Below are positions 1 through 12,768 of a DNA stretch of 64,000 nucleotides, piece after piece. Source of the DNA: Labyrinthula sp. Ha (Eukaryota > Sar > Bigyra > Labyrinthulida > Labyrinthulaceae); assembly GCA_015227615.1 (NCBI GenBank), contig JAALGZ010000002.1, forward strand, positions 1,922,001 to 1,986,000. Reading direction: 5' to 3'. Position numbers and translations under genes: made by a program. Each line of letters starts with the position of its first letter. Within the stretch, counting starts at the first letter, position 1. Under the pieces are notes generated by a model that saw nothing but the letters and a program-made list of their open reading frames with translations, ran no database searches and had not been told where the DNA came from.

Positions 1-3000
1 CCCGACAGGGAAAAGCTTACTTCTCTAAATTCACTGTAACAAGTTGATCAGAAACCATAGTAATGCCGTATTAGTTATTACTAGTTTTGGGAATAGTATC
101 ACCAGTTCAGCAACTTGGATGGGCACCCAATCCTTAACAAAGATTAGTGTCTATAATTAGATATAGTATTGCACTTCTATATGTAGACAAAACAAAAGTT
201 ATCTTGTCAATAGTATGAATTAAATGTAATGTTCTCTTTCAACAAACTTGTTATAAGGAACGAGGGCTAACAGTCTAGCCAATGATTCAGGAGACGTGAA
301 TTGTCCAGCATACTTTGAAGGAAGAACGTACGGCCCATCACCTCAACACTAATGTAATTGCAGATAATTTGACCCACTTCCTTTAGTAAATTTAGTCTCG
401 TAATGAATGTATACAAGAATGTTAGATATTTCTCTTCTTTTAACATAAATGCACACTCCGGTGAGGTACTAGTAGGGTTTCTTATTGTAACTTGAATCAC
501 GATAGTTAACGTTAAGGAATATTGCGGGCTTGTCGTTAAACGGAATTAACGCAAGATTAAAGAATTCGGAATAAAAAAAATGAGTAACGGTAGGTACCGG
601 TATCTCTGGGAAATTCAACAAATTCGACATTTTCTCTTCCTGGTTCAAGTCAAAACCAAGCAAGTCCAGAAAAAAACTGTTTGTATAGAGAAAAAAGGCG
701 ACGGTCATATATATACAAATAATTTTTAGATATGAGCAAGCAATTACTAGTTCGCTGAAGGTTCAAGACTAATTGTCTGCTACTTGTTGGAGATTTTGCT
801 TAGCTGAGCTGTCTGAGAGACGCTTTGTTTGTAAGGAGAAATGCTAAACTTGAGATAAGGCAAAACAAGTAGCCAAATGAACTAAGATGGTATTGAATTA
901 GTTTGTCAAAAGTAAAATTTTAGGTTATTCTATGTTAAATTTTCACTGTCGCCAAAGTATTTCCTCTATTTTCTCAGTTGTATTTTCTCTCAAAGAGTAG
1001 AATTAGTCCTTTAAAAATATGCAAGAAAGGCATATACAATATTTTCATATTCTGTAGGAGTTTATTCTTAGCTGAGATTGCGATAACTTCAAGGGTAAAA
1101 TTAGTAATCAAGAGAGGAATTTCTTATCAAATAACTTATAAATGATGTTGAGTCTTTATTGCATTTACTTCTGAGTCACTATTTGCTTCATTTTTGTTCC
1201 TTTAAAGTAGGAATATAGGAATAATATATTGTGAAGACATGATTTGGGAAAGAATATTAAATTATTAAATGATTTTGGGAACACCAAGAGTTATCATTCT
1301 TAACGTTAATTTCCATAAAATTTATGATCCGTTAAAAATGCCTTACCGAGAATAACGGTAAGCAAAATTTGGGTACTTTCTTTCCGATAGTTAACGGTAA
1401 GCACGATAAGAAACCCTAGCTACTAGGAAATAAAAGATAGTTCTCGGTATGCTTCGTGGATCTGGAGCTGGGATTGAATTCTGTTAGAATGAACTCTCGT
1501 TAAAAAAACGATAGAGTTTCCGCCCTTTACTGAATCACGACTTGTTCCATCTGGAAATTGAAAAGATCTCAAAGCCAGCGAGCTATTTAGCTTGAGAAGA
1601 AAGACGTCCAGGCTCCAGTAGCTCTCTATCTTGGAATCTTGATCCTCCTTCTACTTCCCGGCTTGGTCTATGACAAAACCTCGTTAACTTCATAGAATCG
1701 AGAAAAAGAATAGTATTAAGTGAAAAATACAAAACTCTGGATAGGAGACGTATGTCAGCTCAATTTGCTCGACGTTCCATATAAGTGGAAAAACTTCCCG
1801 GCCGAGAGTACTGTTTAACCAACCAGGGTAGCCAGTTTTCCTAGCAGTGAAGCTTCCATGAGCGTGCCATCAGCAAGATAGAGTAGTGCTAGCAGCAATA
1901 GCTAGTATATCTCTAGGTAGAAAGAGTTGTGGTTCACAAATCTACAATAGCTACTCCAAGAAACGACTGAAATAACGTCCAAGTGTACGAAGTTGATCAG
2001 AAATATGAAAAGTTAAATATGTACACTAGAATGAAGCCTTGAGCTTGATAACCATCATTACTATTTAAGAAATATCTTTTTACTGCTGAATATCCGCTAA
2101 GAATGTGGGTCTTTGGTTCATATCAACCGACTACGATTATTTTCTAATTAGGCATGAATGCTGTTAATTTCAAGAAAAATGAAACTGTTGTTACTTTGAT
2201 TCTGATTATCAATATGAAAGTCTTGGAATCGAAGGCTCATCAAATGATTCTAACTCTATATTCTTGATTAATACAAGTTTTGACCATATAACCAGAAAAA
2301 AATATATAATTTTTGAAATGCATGTAAACATTAACGCAATAAGCCAGGTGGTCGAGTGGTATCCCAGGAACATCCGAAGAAAACAGTGATTCCTCGTTAC
2401 CTGCCACATTCTTTGAAGATTTATCTGTTGTACAAGAATTAATTTTTCATTATGTGGATAATGGCCCTGTAATCCATCTTATTTTTTTATTATCACTAAT
2501 TAACAATCTTCATTCAAACTGGTTGGGGAATTATGAGACTCAAGCATCAAAAGAAATATAGGTAGGAACTATCCCACCCAAGCATCAATATATAAAATTA
2601 GACTCTAACTAGAACAGAAATTAACCAGAAAAAATCTGAAATTACTCAGAGCAAAAGCAAGAAATACATTTCCTAATTGAATTTAACTAGAAACCCAAGC
2701 TAAACACAGCTACCTCACAATTCTCTCTAATGATTAATGACTCAGAAAGGCACCACCTGAAGAAGTTACCGCATTTGAAGTAAACTAGAACTTAAGAGAG
2801 TTGGGGGTATTGACTTAAATTGTCCAATGGCAATATAAAATATTTTTTCTAGGAATCCACGTGAGATTTTCTCTCTCCTATTAGTATCGATGTAAACTCA
2901 AACCAAAAATCTACCTATCCAAACTCTCTCCATGGGAGCAACTCCAAACGTATCTGCATTCTTGAAGAAACCACAATAATCCGTACTAAAACAACAAATT

Positions 3001-6000
3001 CAAACTAATTAAGGATCATAGGAGGCCCGCAAAACTATGAAGTTCGAGAGAAAGAAAAAGCTCTATCATCCTTGCATAATCAACATATAGACTTGCTGGC
3101 AATAGTACAGAATAACCCACTAATCGAGTAACTAATTTACTCTAAAACCCATTGAAAGTGGAGCCAAAATTGGTTGTATAAAACGTTCAACAATGCAATC
3201 AACCATAGCTTTTGGATAAAAGTCATAGCTTGCATAGAACGTAACTGAGTTGAAGTAAAAACATAAAAAACGTCAAGAACTTAATAAATCACTTTTGGAT
3301 ATAGCAAAATTGGCCTTAAAATCAAGAGTGCGATCAAACTTGCTTGAATAGCATCATCACAAACCAAGGTTTTCAAGTTTTGCAATGTTGCACACTTAAG
3401 CTCTGAAATAGGTACTGTCTTATCGGAAATGGAATGCTGTTTGGGCTAGAAAATGTGATAATAGATAGCAGTTTATTTTTGGTATAGAATACAAAGAAGA
3501 ATCGGTATATTTTTTAAATAGATCGAAGTAACAAAAAAATAGATGCTTTGATCGTCAGCTCATTAAACATATATGCAAAGATATAAATAAAAAATACATT
3601 TTCATATGGTCAATAAAACGAATCCCTATGTATATATCTCTGCCAGGACATACAAGTTGCTGTATATGTTAGCTCTGAGGTAAACACAAATTTAACTGTA
3701 AAAAAGTAAAATTACGTAGTGTTAATTAATAATAACCTTTTAGAAACAAAAGGAAACCGTTTTGAGGATAAATCAGAAAGTTACACTCTCACATCTGGTA
3801 TCAGATCACCTAATCTAAAATTTATTGGCATTGTCAATCACCTCTGTGATAGCAATCCGTTTCACTATCGACAAACTTAAATGTATCAATAGAACCATGC
3901 TGACTATAATACAATTAGACTTACAGTACCTATGTTTATTCATATTCTCGAAGAGAGCCCTGCTCCAAGCTAAGCTAGTTTCGATGGTCACTTTTTTCTT
4001 TAACATTGATACTACTATGACGCCTACATAGTATTAGGGATGATTAAAATTCTCTTGGACACAACTTCTAATCGAAAGATGGGTGTAAAAAATTTATATC
4101 TCTGCTAAGAAAAAAACTTTATTAATCTGTCTATATCAAAAAAATTCATAGATTAATATATTCAAGAACTGTACAGTAGCTGGACTGGAAGTAAAGGGAG
4201 CGATAGGCAAGGAACTCTATGCTTTTTTCTGCCTTTGAGAAATATTTTTCACTTGTTCCTATCTATGACATGTCTGTGTGTGTCTTGTAGAAGGGAAATA
4301 ATTCATATATATTCTTTAGATATTTAACATTTTGAGACCTCATATTGGTAGAAACAGGGGACATAAAATATGCACAGAAAACAAAATTGTATGTAGACGA
4401 TAAACTCTCTAGGTCTTATTTTGAGATGTTTTCAATCTAATTATATATTTTAACGTATTCGCTTTGGTCTTTTGTTTTCATGCATTTGGGAAAAAGAATT
4501 TTCATTGGATGCTAAGTGCAATGAACTCATTTGTTCTAGATTATGAGTCACAGGATAACCTGAAACTAAGAGATGAGGAAGTGTCTTTGGGTTTCTACCT
4601 TGATACCTATTTTTGTAACTAAGTAGAAGAAACATAAGAGTTTGTGGCATAAATTCCACTTCCTTGTACCTATTTGAAATAACCTTAGCAGACTATTTTT
4701 GCAACTTCTTGTTTCCTGATTGAAACGTACATACTCATGTTAAGAATGAAGGTATAATTTTGAGTGAAAATTTATATATTATTTTTATTGCTAAGAAATC
4801 TTAGTATGGATAACAAGTTTATATTTTTCATAATAAAAATATTGTACCATTTCTAAACTGAAAAACCAAATATACATATGTATATAGATTAAGTCTCATT
4901 GAAAACGAACTTACAATTTTTTTCAACATTCCCTGTTGAAAGTATAACTTTACGAATAGAGAGAACAGCTGATGTAAAATATATGTAATGTCACTTTTGA
5001 TGATCTTATTCAGAATTAATGGGTCTCAGGTACGAACGATAATTAGTTATTTAAAAAAATCCAACTGTAGTGGAACCATATTTCATTATTTGCACCATGA
5101 TTGCTGAAAGCTAGAGTGAACTACAGGTTTCGTGAAATTGACTTTCGATGTCGTCGTGCATCATGATAGACCGTCAAAACTGCAGTAGAAAAAAATAAAT
5201 GGATTTAATGTGGGAACACCTAAGAATCAGTAATAAGGGAAAAGATTTTCATAATATTTTCTGCAAATGAGTTTATACCAGGCACTCATTCTAGCCTTAG
5301 CTTTGAGAATTTTATATATATATGTTTGTGTTATTGATTTATGAAAGTTGATTTCGCGCAACCAAAGTATAGAAAGTCGTCCTCAAAATATATAATTAGC
5401 CTTTGATGTCATGGAAATCTGCTCGGTACATCTTATTTTCAAATCAGATATAAAAATTGAACATATTTTTAGAATTTATTTAGTATTTTTTTGAAGTTGT
5501 TCAGTTTGTTTTTAAACAATATAAAAAGTAAATGTCGATAAGGCACCTTATATTTCTATTGGTAAATATAGATATATTTAATAGATAGCAGGATTTAACC
5601 TGCTTAAAATGATATTTCAACTCAAAAAAAAATAAACAAACTGAATTGATTTTACAAATTTTATCATTTTTAACCAAGTACTCTATAAAAAAGAGACTTT
5701 TAGGACTAACCAAAGAGCTTAACAATATAAAGAAAACCCACACGCAGAGAATTTAAGGATGTGTTAGACTACTAAGTCTTCTTAGATTTGTAAGGGGCTT
5801 CCAATAATATATATTTTTCTATTGGTTTTACATAGTTCCTATGATCAGAACGTTAGTCGCTGCTTTAAGAGAGAGTTATCAATTTGATCGGCAAAATAAC
5901 AAAAATATCTAATTTCATTTCATCATCCCCAATGATTTTCCAAAATTATTGAGTGATATAACCACTTTCAAGGAAAGAATGTGATTTTCACTATATAATT

Positions 6001-8537
6001 TGCAAGAGTTCTTATGAGGGTAAAGAGTATTCTTAGATGCGGAGTACTTCAAATCAATAATAAACATACTAGAGGGAGCCATAGCCCTTGTGTATAATAC
6101 TTTAACCCATAGCTACTTAGTAGGTTTCTGAATAATCAAGTTATCATCCCCTGTAACTAACCCCGGCCCACAATTCTATGTAAAGTATGCTGTGACTTTT
6201 CCGTTTCCTTTAACTTTATCATTAATTCCTAAACATTTATATACTCTTGACATTATTTTTTCAGTCAGAAAACTGTAATGGCTTGATTATAACTAAGCAT
6301 AGTAAAATAATTATGTCATAGGAAAGTTAATACACTCATCTAAAGAAGAAAGGTTTTTATATAGTGCAGAATTTTTATTCTATTGTCGTCCAACCTATAT
6401 TCCATATTTTTTTCCTGAAAACCACGACTTTATGAGCTTACTTCACGAGCTAAACTTTAAATATAAAACCCGAAAGCAGATTTTAGAAATTAAAAAGCTA
6501 GTCCTGTAGGTGGTACATGGAACATAGTTAAGCACAAGCCTACAACAGACCTGGTGTTCTTGAAAGGTGGGAATTAAACTAAGGCTATTATAAATAGTGA
6601 TCATAAGTTATCATCCCTGTAACGTAGAGCCAAAAAAGAAAGGTTTTTAGCAGGGAATAACATCTGTTTAATCACCGCTACAAGAAAAAGTACTAAGAAA
6701 TCCTTTTGTATTTTAAGATTTACTTCTTCAATACAGAAATGCCCATCGCTTTGCTGCAAACAAAAGACTTTCCATACAGAAAATTCCTCTTGCAACTATA
6801 TCTATCTTGATTTCATTAACCAACATTCCGGAAGTTAGTTTTCTAACAAAGCAGTTTTCATGGTTACTTTGTAGCTCTAGCGTAAAATGTTAATTCCAAC
6901 CTGAAGCAAATTTGCATATATTATCTCTTTTTCTTGTAGATAAGAAGAGATCAGAAAAGAAACATACGACAAAATCCAGCCAGTGTTCTACGTATATAGT
7001 TGTATGTTACCATGAATTAAAATCGTTTAGTCACGATTGCCACCTGCCTTCAATTAGGCTAACGGGATACTAATAGAAAGCAGAAGTATGAATACCAGTC
7101 TCTTTAGGAGGTTATTCTAGTGAAGCGGTGTTTGAATAATGCTTACCCAATTATGCAACCATAGCAAAATAAAAATACATCCGTAAATATACATCATCTT
7201 GACAAGATTTTCCCCTATTTTTTTTCTGCGGAAAGGTCGAAGAAAACAATTACATGACCTAGTGTTCTGAGTAAGGATTGGAAGTTTAGTTAGAGATCAT
7301 TTCCTTAACCTATGTTACCAAGTTCTCCCTGTTAATCTAGTTACAATAATCATGACTAACTAAACATCAGTAACCAAAACTATTAAAATTAAATTAAAAA
7401 GAAAAGTCGGTACTTTAATGGTTTGAGTGTTATTATCCTCGGCATTCTACCATAGCCTAGTTAAGCGAAATTATTATAATGAAAATAGATCCCACACAAC
7501 CCAAACAAAACACTATAGTGCTCTCTATTCTATTCCTAAATTTTTTAATCTAGCAGGATGTCGATGGTAATGTGTTCAATGAATACGGAGAATAAGCAAT
7601 TGCATAAGTTCCATGGGTATCAGTTACCCTTGATGTACAGCACAAGTCAACATTTTTCTTAATTGCCAGGAACAGTACCCAAGATTCGGCTTATCGGAAG
7701 CTAATTGAAAGTAAAAGAAGAATATCTCTACCTCAAAATCTAATTTTTATTAGAAAAGCGTAACGAAGTGAAATGGCCCTGGGAGATTAATATCTTTTCT
7801 CTCTTGAGGGGTTAAAAGGTCCACTACCTCAGAATCAATCTTTATGTTCAATTTTCATCTTCAATGGAACAGAACTACCTGGTTAATCGTAACTTCTTAA
7901 CTCTCAGCGAGAATTTGAATTACTCCTTAACTAACTCCTTTGGCTTTTAATTTTAATTACGAGCTAACTAATCTGTTTTAACCCCCTTTCTAATCAACCA
8001 CAAACAAGTCAGTGTATAACCAAAATTCTTTTCAAAACGGCGAAGAGAGAAAACCGGTACTTGTGAGACCTCATCAACCTATTAAAAATGCTATGAGCTA
8101 TACGAGTTAAAAAAAATAGTATTTCTATAGTACATTGCGCTAAAGTTCTAAACTAATCTAAGGAAGTTCCAAGAAATTTTCTTCGCTGAGATAATGTACC
8201 ATTTAACAAGTGTATTTGGTCTACAGTTGACTTTCAAAAAATATTTTTCGAAGGAGAAGAACATTTTTTTCTTAATTAACTAGAGCATGTGCGAAAATTA
8301 GAAGTACTGTTCTTAAGTTATTTCACTTGAGAGTATTTTCTGTAGAAGAACGTGCAGAAAGAGTAGTATATTCTTTAACGGAAAAAATTGCACTCAGTCT
8401 TGGTCTAATACTCGATAATCACGGTAAGTGTTTCAAAAAGATCCCGACAAAAAACGCGATACAAGCACAGAATTAAAAACAACAAACACATCAAAACACA
8501 AGAGTGAAACATAGACAATAAGAAAAAATCTACTTAA
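1..8537. other. Gene-poor stretch
   Basis: No frame longer than about 80 codons and no recognisable protein motif. The DNA is AT-rich. Around 1440-1960 it is noticeably richer in G and C, which could mark a decayed insertion, but I could not assign it to any family. No tRNA, rRNA or tandem array is visible. A small frame at 469-708 is listed separately. Genes made of short exons could hide here. Confidence 0.5.
469..708 (-). CDS. Possible small protein or remnant, 79 aa
   Basis: An ATG-started frame of 79 codons that I do not recognise. Its composition (rich in F, N, P, with few oddities) looks more protein-like than most frames in the desert. A second protein-like frame overlaps its 3' part at 267-500 in another phase, but that one has no ATG at its start. 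The pair could be two exons, or an old gene that has lost its frame. There is no domain, signal peptide or close neighbour to support it. It could equally be chance. Confidence 0.2.
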   Translation of the reverse strand: MTVAFFLYTNSFFLDLLGFDLNQEEKMSNLLNFPEIPVPTVTHFFYSEFFNLALIPFNDKPAIFLNVNYRDSSYNKKPY

Positions 8538-9500
8538 ATGAGTTTTTTCAAAGGATTATTAAGTAAAACCCCTTTATCATCGAATGAAAACTTTTATTAT
8601 GCTTCACAACTTGGTAGTGACCTAACAAGTATTACTGTTTACTTCAGGACTCTATCCAACACAATAGAACTTGATAAAAATTATTATAACCTATTATATC
8701 TTTCAACAAGTCCTATTGATCGTTTTAATAAATTAGCTTATATTACTATTGTAGAGGCAGATTTTGTGCAGGATGTGGAAGGGTTCAAAAACCTAGATAT
8801 TATCCTAAAGACATATAAATCTATAAACTTCACGAGCTGTAAGTTTCCAGTGAATAAAAGATACTCAAAGAGTTTAAAAGAATACAAAATTGATGAACTT
8901 GGTTTTAAAGGTTATAGAATATCAAAAGAAAATCAAGTTGAACCTGTACATTCTTTTGTTCGTTCTTTTATTTCTCAACTGCATATTTTAAAACTTGAGA
9001 GAATTAGTTTACCCAAGATGAAAAACAGTTTTTTTTTATCTTTTCCTCTAAAAAAAAATCTTGAAGAGCTTAAGCTAGTTGATATTGATTTTACTAAAAA
9101 TCAATTTGTTTATCTTTCTATTTTTTGTATGCACTGTAGTATAGATAAATTAACACTACAACCAAAATATGAATCAAATGATGTTCAAGCTTTTGTTTCT
9201 TTTGTTGGAAAACTATTTAGTAAAAATGCTTTGAATAAAACAATAAATAATTTTTATCTTAATCTTTCAGGTTATAAAGCTGATATTGTTTTATTTAATA
9301 TATTTCGCAACTTAAACTCAAGGAGTTTAATTAAAATCTTACATGTTATGCTGTTATCCAATAATAAAGATTTCAAAAAAGTTTTGTCAATGAACTTAAA
9401 TTTTACAAGAGGTTTTTCTGAAACAGATACTAGACTTTCAATAGTTGAACATTTATTTAGATTTATGAGCCAGTTAGAAAACAGGCTCATTACTTCCTAA
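8538..9500 (+). CDS. Leucine-rich-repeat-like protein, 320 aa
   Basis: An uninterrupted ATG-to-TAA frame of 320 codons. I do not recognise a named family. Several stretches have the spacing of irregular leucine-rich repeats, for example LHILKLERISL near residues 149-159, LEELKLVDIDF near 175-185 and IDKLTLQP near 198-205. This suggests a solenoid fold for protein binding. There is no signal peptide or membrane span. Codon use is very AT-rich, with long A and T runs, unlike the NAD kinase next door, so it may be a young, fast-evolving or lineage-specific gene. The ATG at 8538 is the first in the frame. It converges on the NAD kinase gene with an 887-base gap. Confidence 0.7.
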   Translation: MSFFKGLLSKTPLSSNENFYYASQLGSDLTSITVYFRTLSNTIELDKNYYNLLYLSTSPIDRFNKLAYITIVEADFVQDVEGFKNLDIILKTYKSINFTSCKFPVNKRYSKSLKEYKIDELGFKGYRISKENQVEPVHSFVRSFISQLHILKLERISLPKMKNSFFLSFPLKKNLEELKLVDIDFTKNQFVYLSIFCMHCSIDKLTLQPKYESNDVQAFVSFVGKLFSKNALNKTINNFYLNLSGYKADIVLFNIFRNLNSRSLIKILHVMLLSNNKDFKKVLSMNLNFTRGFSETDTRLSIVEHLFRFMSQLENRLITS

Positions 9501-10387
9501 GTAAAATTTTCTCTTTTTTAACATATCTTAAAGATTTGAAGCCAATTAAACTTTTTACAGTTTTTCTTACTTTGATACATAAACATAATTTTTTCATGTA
9601 AACTTTTTAAAATTTGAAGTTGTAATCAAAAATATATTCCTTTTAGCTCAACTCACTTTAAGATTATTACTTTCTTATCAATTTCTGAGTCTTCAATGTA
9701 TTGGTTTATTATAAAATAAATCCATAACAAGTATATTTCTAATGGTTATACCTATACAAAAAAGAATGTTTTATCATTGAAAAGGTGGAGATTCTTTTTC
9801 ATCACTTAATCTAAAGCCTGGTCTTAGGATACTTTAACACCTACGCAACAACTTAACAGGAAAACTTCTTAATTCTGTGCTTGTTACTTTTTGCATTTAT
9901 TGAATATGCTCGCAGGTTTCCAAGCTCATTAGATTTAGCTACTCTTGGCGTTTTTTGGTGATTTCCTCACCCAAGAACCTGAAATCAAGACGACAATAGT
10001 TCTAAACTTAACGTTTTTTATTCTAAGGCTTTAGCATTTTTCGTTTCAAATTTTGAATAGTCTTAATACAAGGACTTTGATAAAACCATAGACCTAGTTT
10101 GAAGATTTCACCAAGTTTTTACGGGTAGTTTTTTTCACTGAATGTGAGCTTTGCATGACTTTTCTGGGTAAAAGAAAATATGCTTGTAGTTGGTTAAACT
10201 AAGTTCTTACTTCTTGAAGCTTTATTGCAAAAAAACTCTTACCTTTATCCCCAAATCTTTGGCTTTGGTTACATCTATTGCCTTTTATGCACCTAAAATA
10301 GAGTGAACCAAAACGTTTATTCTCTTAACTAAACCTAACAAAATTCAGAAGCCTATCGCAACTACTTCGTTAGATAAACAATACTCA
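9501..10387. other. Intergenic, between convergent genes
   Basis: This 887-base AT-rich interval lies between the 3' ends of the LRR-like gene and the NAD kinase gene. It presumably holds both 3' UTRs and polyadenylation sites. I see no coding frame, RNA gene or repeat. Confidence 0.5.
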
Positions 10388-11980
10388 CTATTCAACTTGA
10401 TGTTCTCTTTGTTCAGTTCGAACATTCCATAGAAAACTTTTCTTAATCGTATGAAACCAATCAGAGCTCTCGCCTTGTAAACAATATGAAGCAATTGGAT
10501 ATTCACTTTGTCTAATAATAACTCTTTCACCTTTCTCCAGCTTGATGTCACCACGTCCATCGAACGATAGGTGAGCACCAGTTCTTGCAGTTTCTGGAAT
10601 TTGTAGCGTAATTGTTGAGGAATCTGGTAGCACGATTGGCCTAAAGGACAGCGTATGAGGAGCAATTGGCGTGACTACCATTCCAGGGATAGCAGGATGA
10701 AGCATGCTACCACCACAGGCTAGAGAATATGCTGTTGAACCAGTAGGTGTTGCCACAATTAACCCATCTGCATACACGACAGTGATCTTTTGCTCTCCTA
10801 CAAATAAATCCAGGCTAACCATCCGGGTTGGGTGCTTTGCAACAACCTCATTCAAGCATGTGAAGTTAATTTCAGTCCCATCGAGTCTTCTTACGGTTAC
10901 GGCTAGTCTTGCACGCACAGTAACCTCCCTATCTTTAGATAAGACTTCTTCTAGAGTCTCAGTCTTTACTGGAAATGGAGTCAAGAAACCTAGCGAACCC
11001 ATTCTAAAAGAGAGGATCGGGGGAATGGCATCTGGGAAGAGTTGACTCGCGAAGAGAATTGTTCCATCACCTCCAAGGCAAACAATAAAATCTATATCTG
11101 TATTGTTCAAATCTTCAGAGGGATGAAGAACCACCATACTATTATTGATGCCAGCTGTAAGTTTGGTCGACTCTACTTCTGGACGAATCTTACTCTCCAG
11201 AATAACTCTCACGCCTCTAGAATTCAAAAAGGTTGCAAGCAGAACAAGTTTTTCCAGAGAGTCAGGATCATTGGGTCTTTTAATAATCAACACAGTCTTT
11301 GCTTCGTGAATCCACTTCAATTTTATCTTCATCTTAGTTCCCGGAGGTACATGAAATCTCCCTTCAGTAACGGGTTCCACCAGAACTTCGTGATCCTCAC
11401 GTGTGTTAGCCAACATACGAAAGCCAGAACGTGTAAAGTCTTTCTTTTGCGCTCTTTTCCGAATTGGGAGATGTTCCAATGCATCCTTTGCTGGCATTCC
11501 ACTTGCTTGAGAGGCAAGGTATGTGTTGTATTCCACATCAACAAAATCCTCCTCTGAGTCATCCTTCTCCTTGTTTTCATGTCCTCTATCTAGAGTTGAT
11601 ATATTAACTTGGCTAAAACCCTTGCTCTTATTGTTAGTAGATAGAGATTCAACAATACTGGCACCTACATTCAACACACGATCCTCATACCTTGTCGTCG
11701 CCTGCTCTGCTGGAAACGAAAAAAATGACCCACCTCTATTTCGTATCGCAGATTGATACACACCAAATCCCCTTCCTATTGACTGTCGCTTCATATTCTC
11801 GTTTTTTTTCTTCATATCTGCAATCTGTCTCCGTAATTTCGCATTTTCCCTTTGCAGCTGTTCAATTGACGGTTGTTGTGGTTTCTCCTTAGCTCTGAGT
11901 TGCTTAGCCTGAGCAAGCTCCTCAGCCTCTTGCGCTTCTTCAGAAGCCGTGTGTGTTGTGAAGGAAACAGGGTCTGGCAT
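10388..11980 (-). CDS. NADK: NAD kinase, 530 aa
   Basis: ATP:NAD kinase, which phosphorylates NAD(H) to NADP(H). The catalytic domain covers about residues 220-515. It shows the GGDGT nucleotide-binding motif at 303-307, an NEVV segment at 377-380, the second glycine-rich signature PTGSTAYSLACGGS at 412-425 and SFDGRG near 472. The first 220 residues are an extension: a charged coiled coil at about 13-68, then a disordered acidic and basic linker. Long N-terminal regulatory extensions are usual in eukaryotic NAD kinases. I see no clear transit peptide, so a cytosolic enzyme is most likely. The ATG at 11980 is the first in the frame and there is no intron. The frame is richer in G and C than its surroundings, as expected for a conserved gene. 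Confidence 0.96.
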   Translation of the reverse strand: MPDPVSFTTHTASEEAQEAEELAQAKQLRAKEKPQQPSIEQLQRENAKLRRQIADMKKKNENMKRQSIGRGFGVYQSAIRNRGGSFFSFPAEQATTRYEDRVLNVGASIVESLSTNNKSKGFSQVNISTLDRGHENKEKDDSEEDFVDVEYNTYLASQASGMPAKDALEHLPIRKRAQKKDFTRSGFRMLANTREDHEVLVEPVTEGRFHVPPGTKMKIKLKWIHEAKTVLIIKRPNDPDSLEKLVLLATFLNSRGVRVILESKIRPEVESTKLTAGINNSMVVLHPSEDLNNTDIDFIVCLGGDGTILFASQLFPDAIPPILSFRMGSLGFLTPFPVKTETLEEVLSKDREVTVRARLAVTVRRLDGTEINFTCLNEVVAKHPTRMVSLDLFVGEQKITVVYADGLIVATPTGSTAYSLACGGSMLHPAIPGMVVTPIAPHTLSFRPIVLPDSSTITLQIPETARTGAHLSFDGRGDIKLEKGERVIIRQSEYPIASYCLQGESSDWFHTIKKSFLWNVRTEQREHQVE

Positions 11981-12289
11981 ACTTTTTAATTGTATTCAAG
12001 AGCCAAAGTTAGAAATACGTTCAGTTTGTGCGAAAAAGTGTAAGCAGTTGAGTTCGTTCCAGTAAATTTTCTCCCTGCACAATGGATCTCGGACCAGGGA
12101 TTTTCTCCTCAATGAGTTTCACGGGAAACTAGATCGTGTGGATTTATAGAAAAGTTGGATCACGTTTATATCGCCCAGTTATGGAGAGGAGAAATGAAAG
12201 TGTTTTTATCGAAGCTCAGCGTTTTATTTATAAGAATGGTTGTTTTGGTCATCCTTCTTCCGGTATCCGCCAAGGAATAATACAGATTG

Positions 12290-12526
12290 ATGTCTGTTTC
12301 GCAAAAGGTTCCCGATTTTAGAATAACCCACAAAAATCTTGTGTTCACAGAAATGAAACCGAATTCTAAGAGTTCGAACACTTTGATGGACATTTTCAAC
12401 AAATTATCATCATTGAATTGTTACAAAATAAATGCAACTAAGAGTTGCGGAATTATAATTAGAGTCTTCACAGTTTTTAGAACAAGAAGACGTCTGCAGC
12501 CTATTGATTATGCCCCTTTCTCATAA
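12290..12526 (+). CDS. Possible small protein, 78 aa
   Basis: An ATG-started frame of 78 codons, divergent from the NAD kinase gene across about 310 bases. I do not recognise it. The composition is plausible for a small basic protein, ending in an arginine-rich stretch (RTRRRLQP). An overlapping frame with an ATG at 12181 runs to 12321 in another phase, so the true gene could be spliced or frameshifted. The evidence is only the open frame and its position next to a probable divergent promoter. Confidence 0.25.
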   Translation: MSVSQKVPDFRITHKNLVFTEMKPNSKSSNTLMDIFNKLSSLNCYKINATKSCGIIIRVFTVFRTRRRLQPIDYAPFS

Positions 12527-12768
12527 ACGCGTTAGAAACACTTGAAATCGGACTTCTTGCTTCATTTTCCAAAATTAAAATTCACAAAAGCAGTCAGAAC
12601 AACAACTTTAGCAAAGATATGCAAATCAAGAAAGCGAAATAAACAAGAGTGTAGAACAGGCTTTTGGTGAAATATTTTAGTTATTTGAAGGTTCCAGACA
12701 TTCTAAATCGAAAGTTACACTGTTTCAATGCGTTCTTACCATATGTAACCTATTACTGAATTAAAAAA

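Noticed and set aside
2341-2405. A-box-like GGTGGTCGAGTGGTA suggesting a tRNA-Leu or tRNA-Ser gene
   Set aside because: No B box or foldable arms follow at the right distance.
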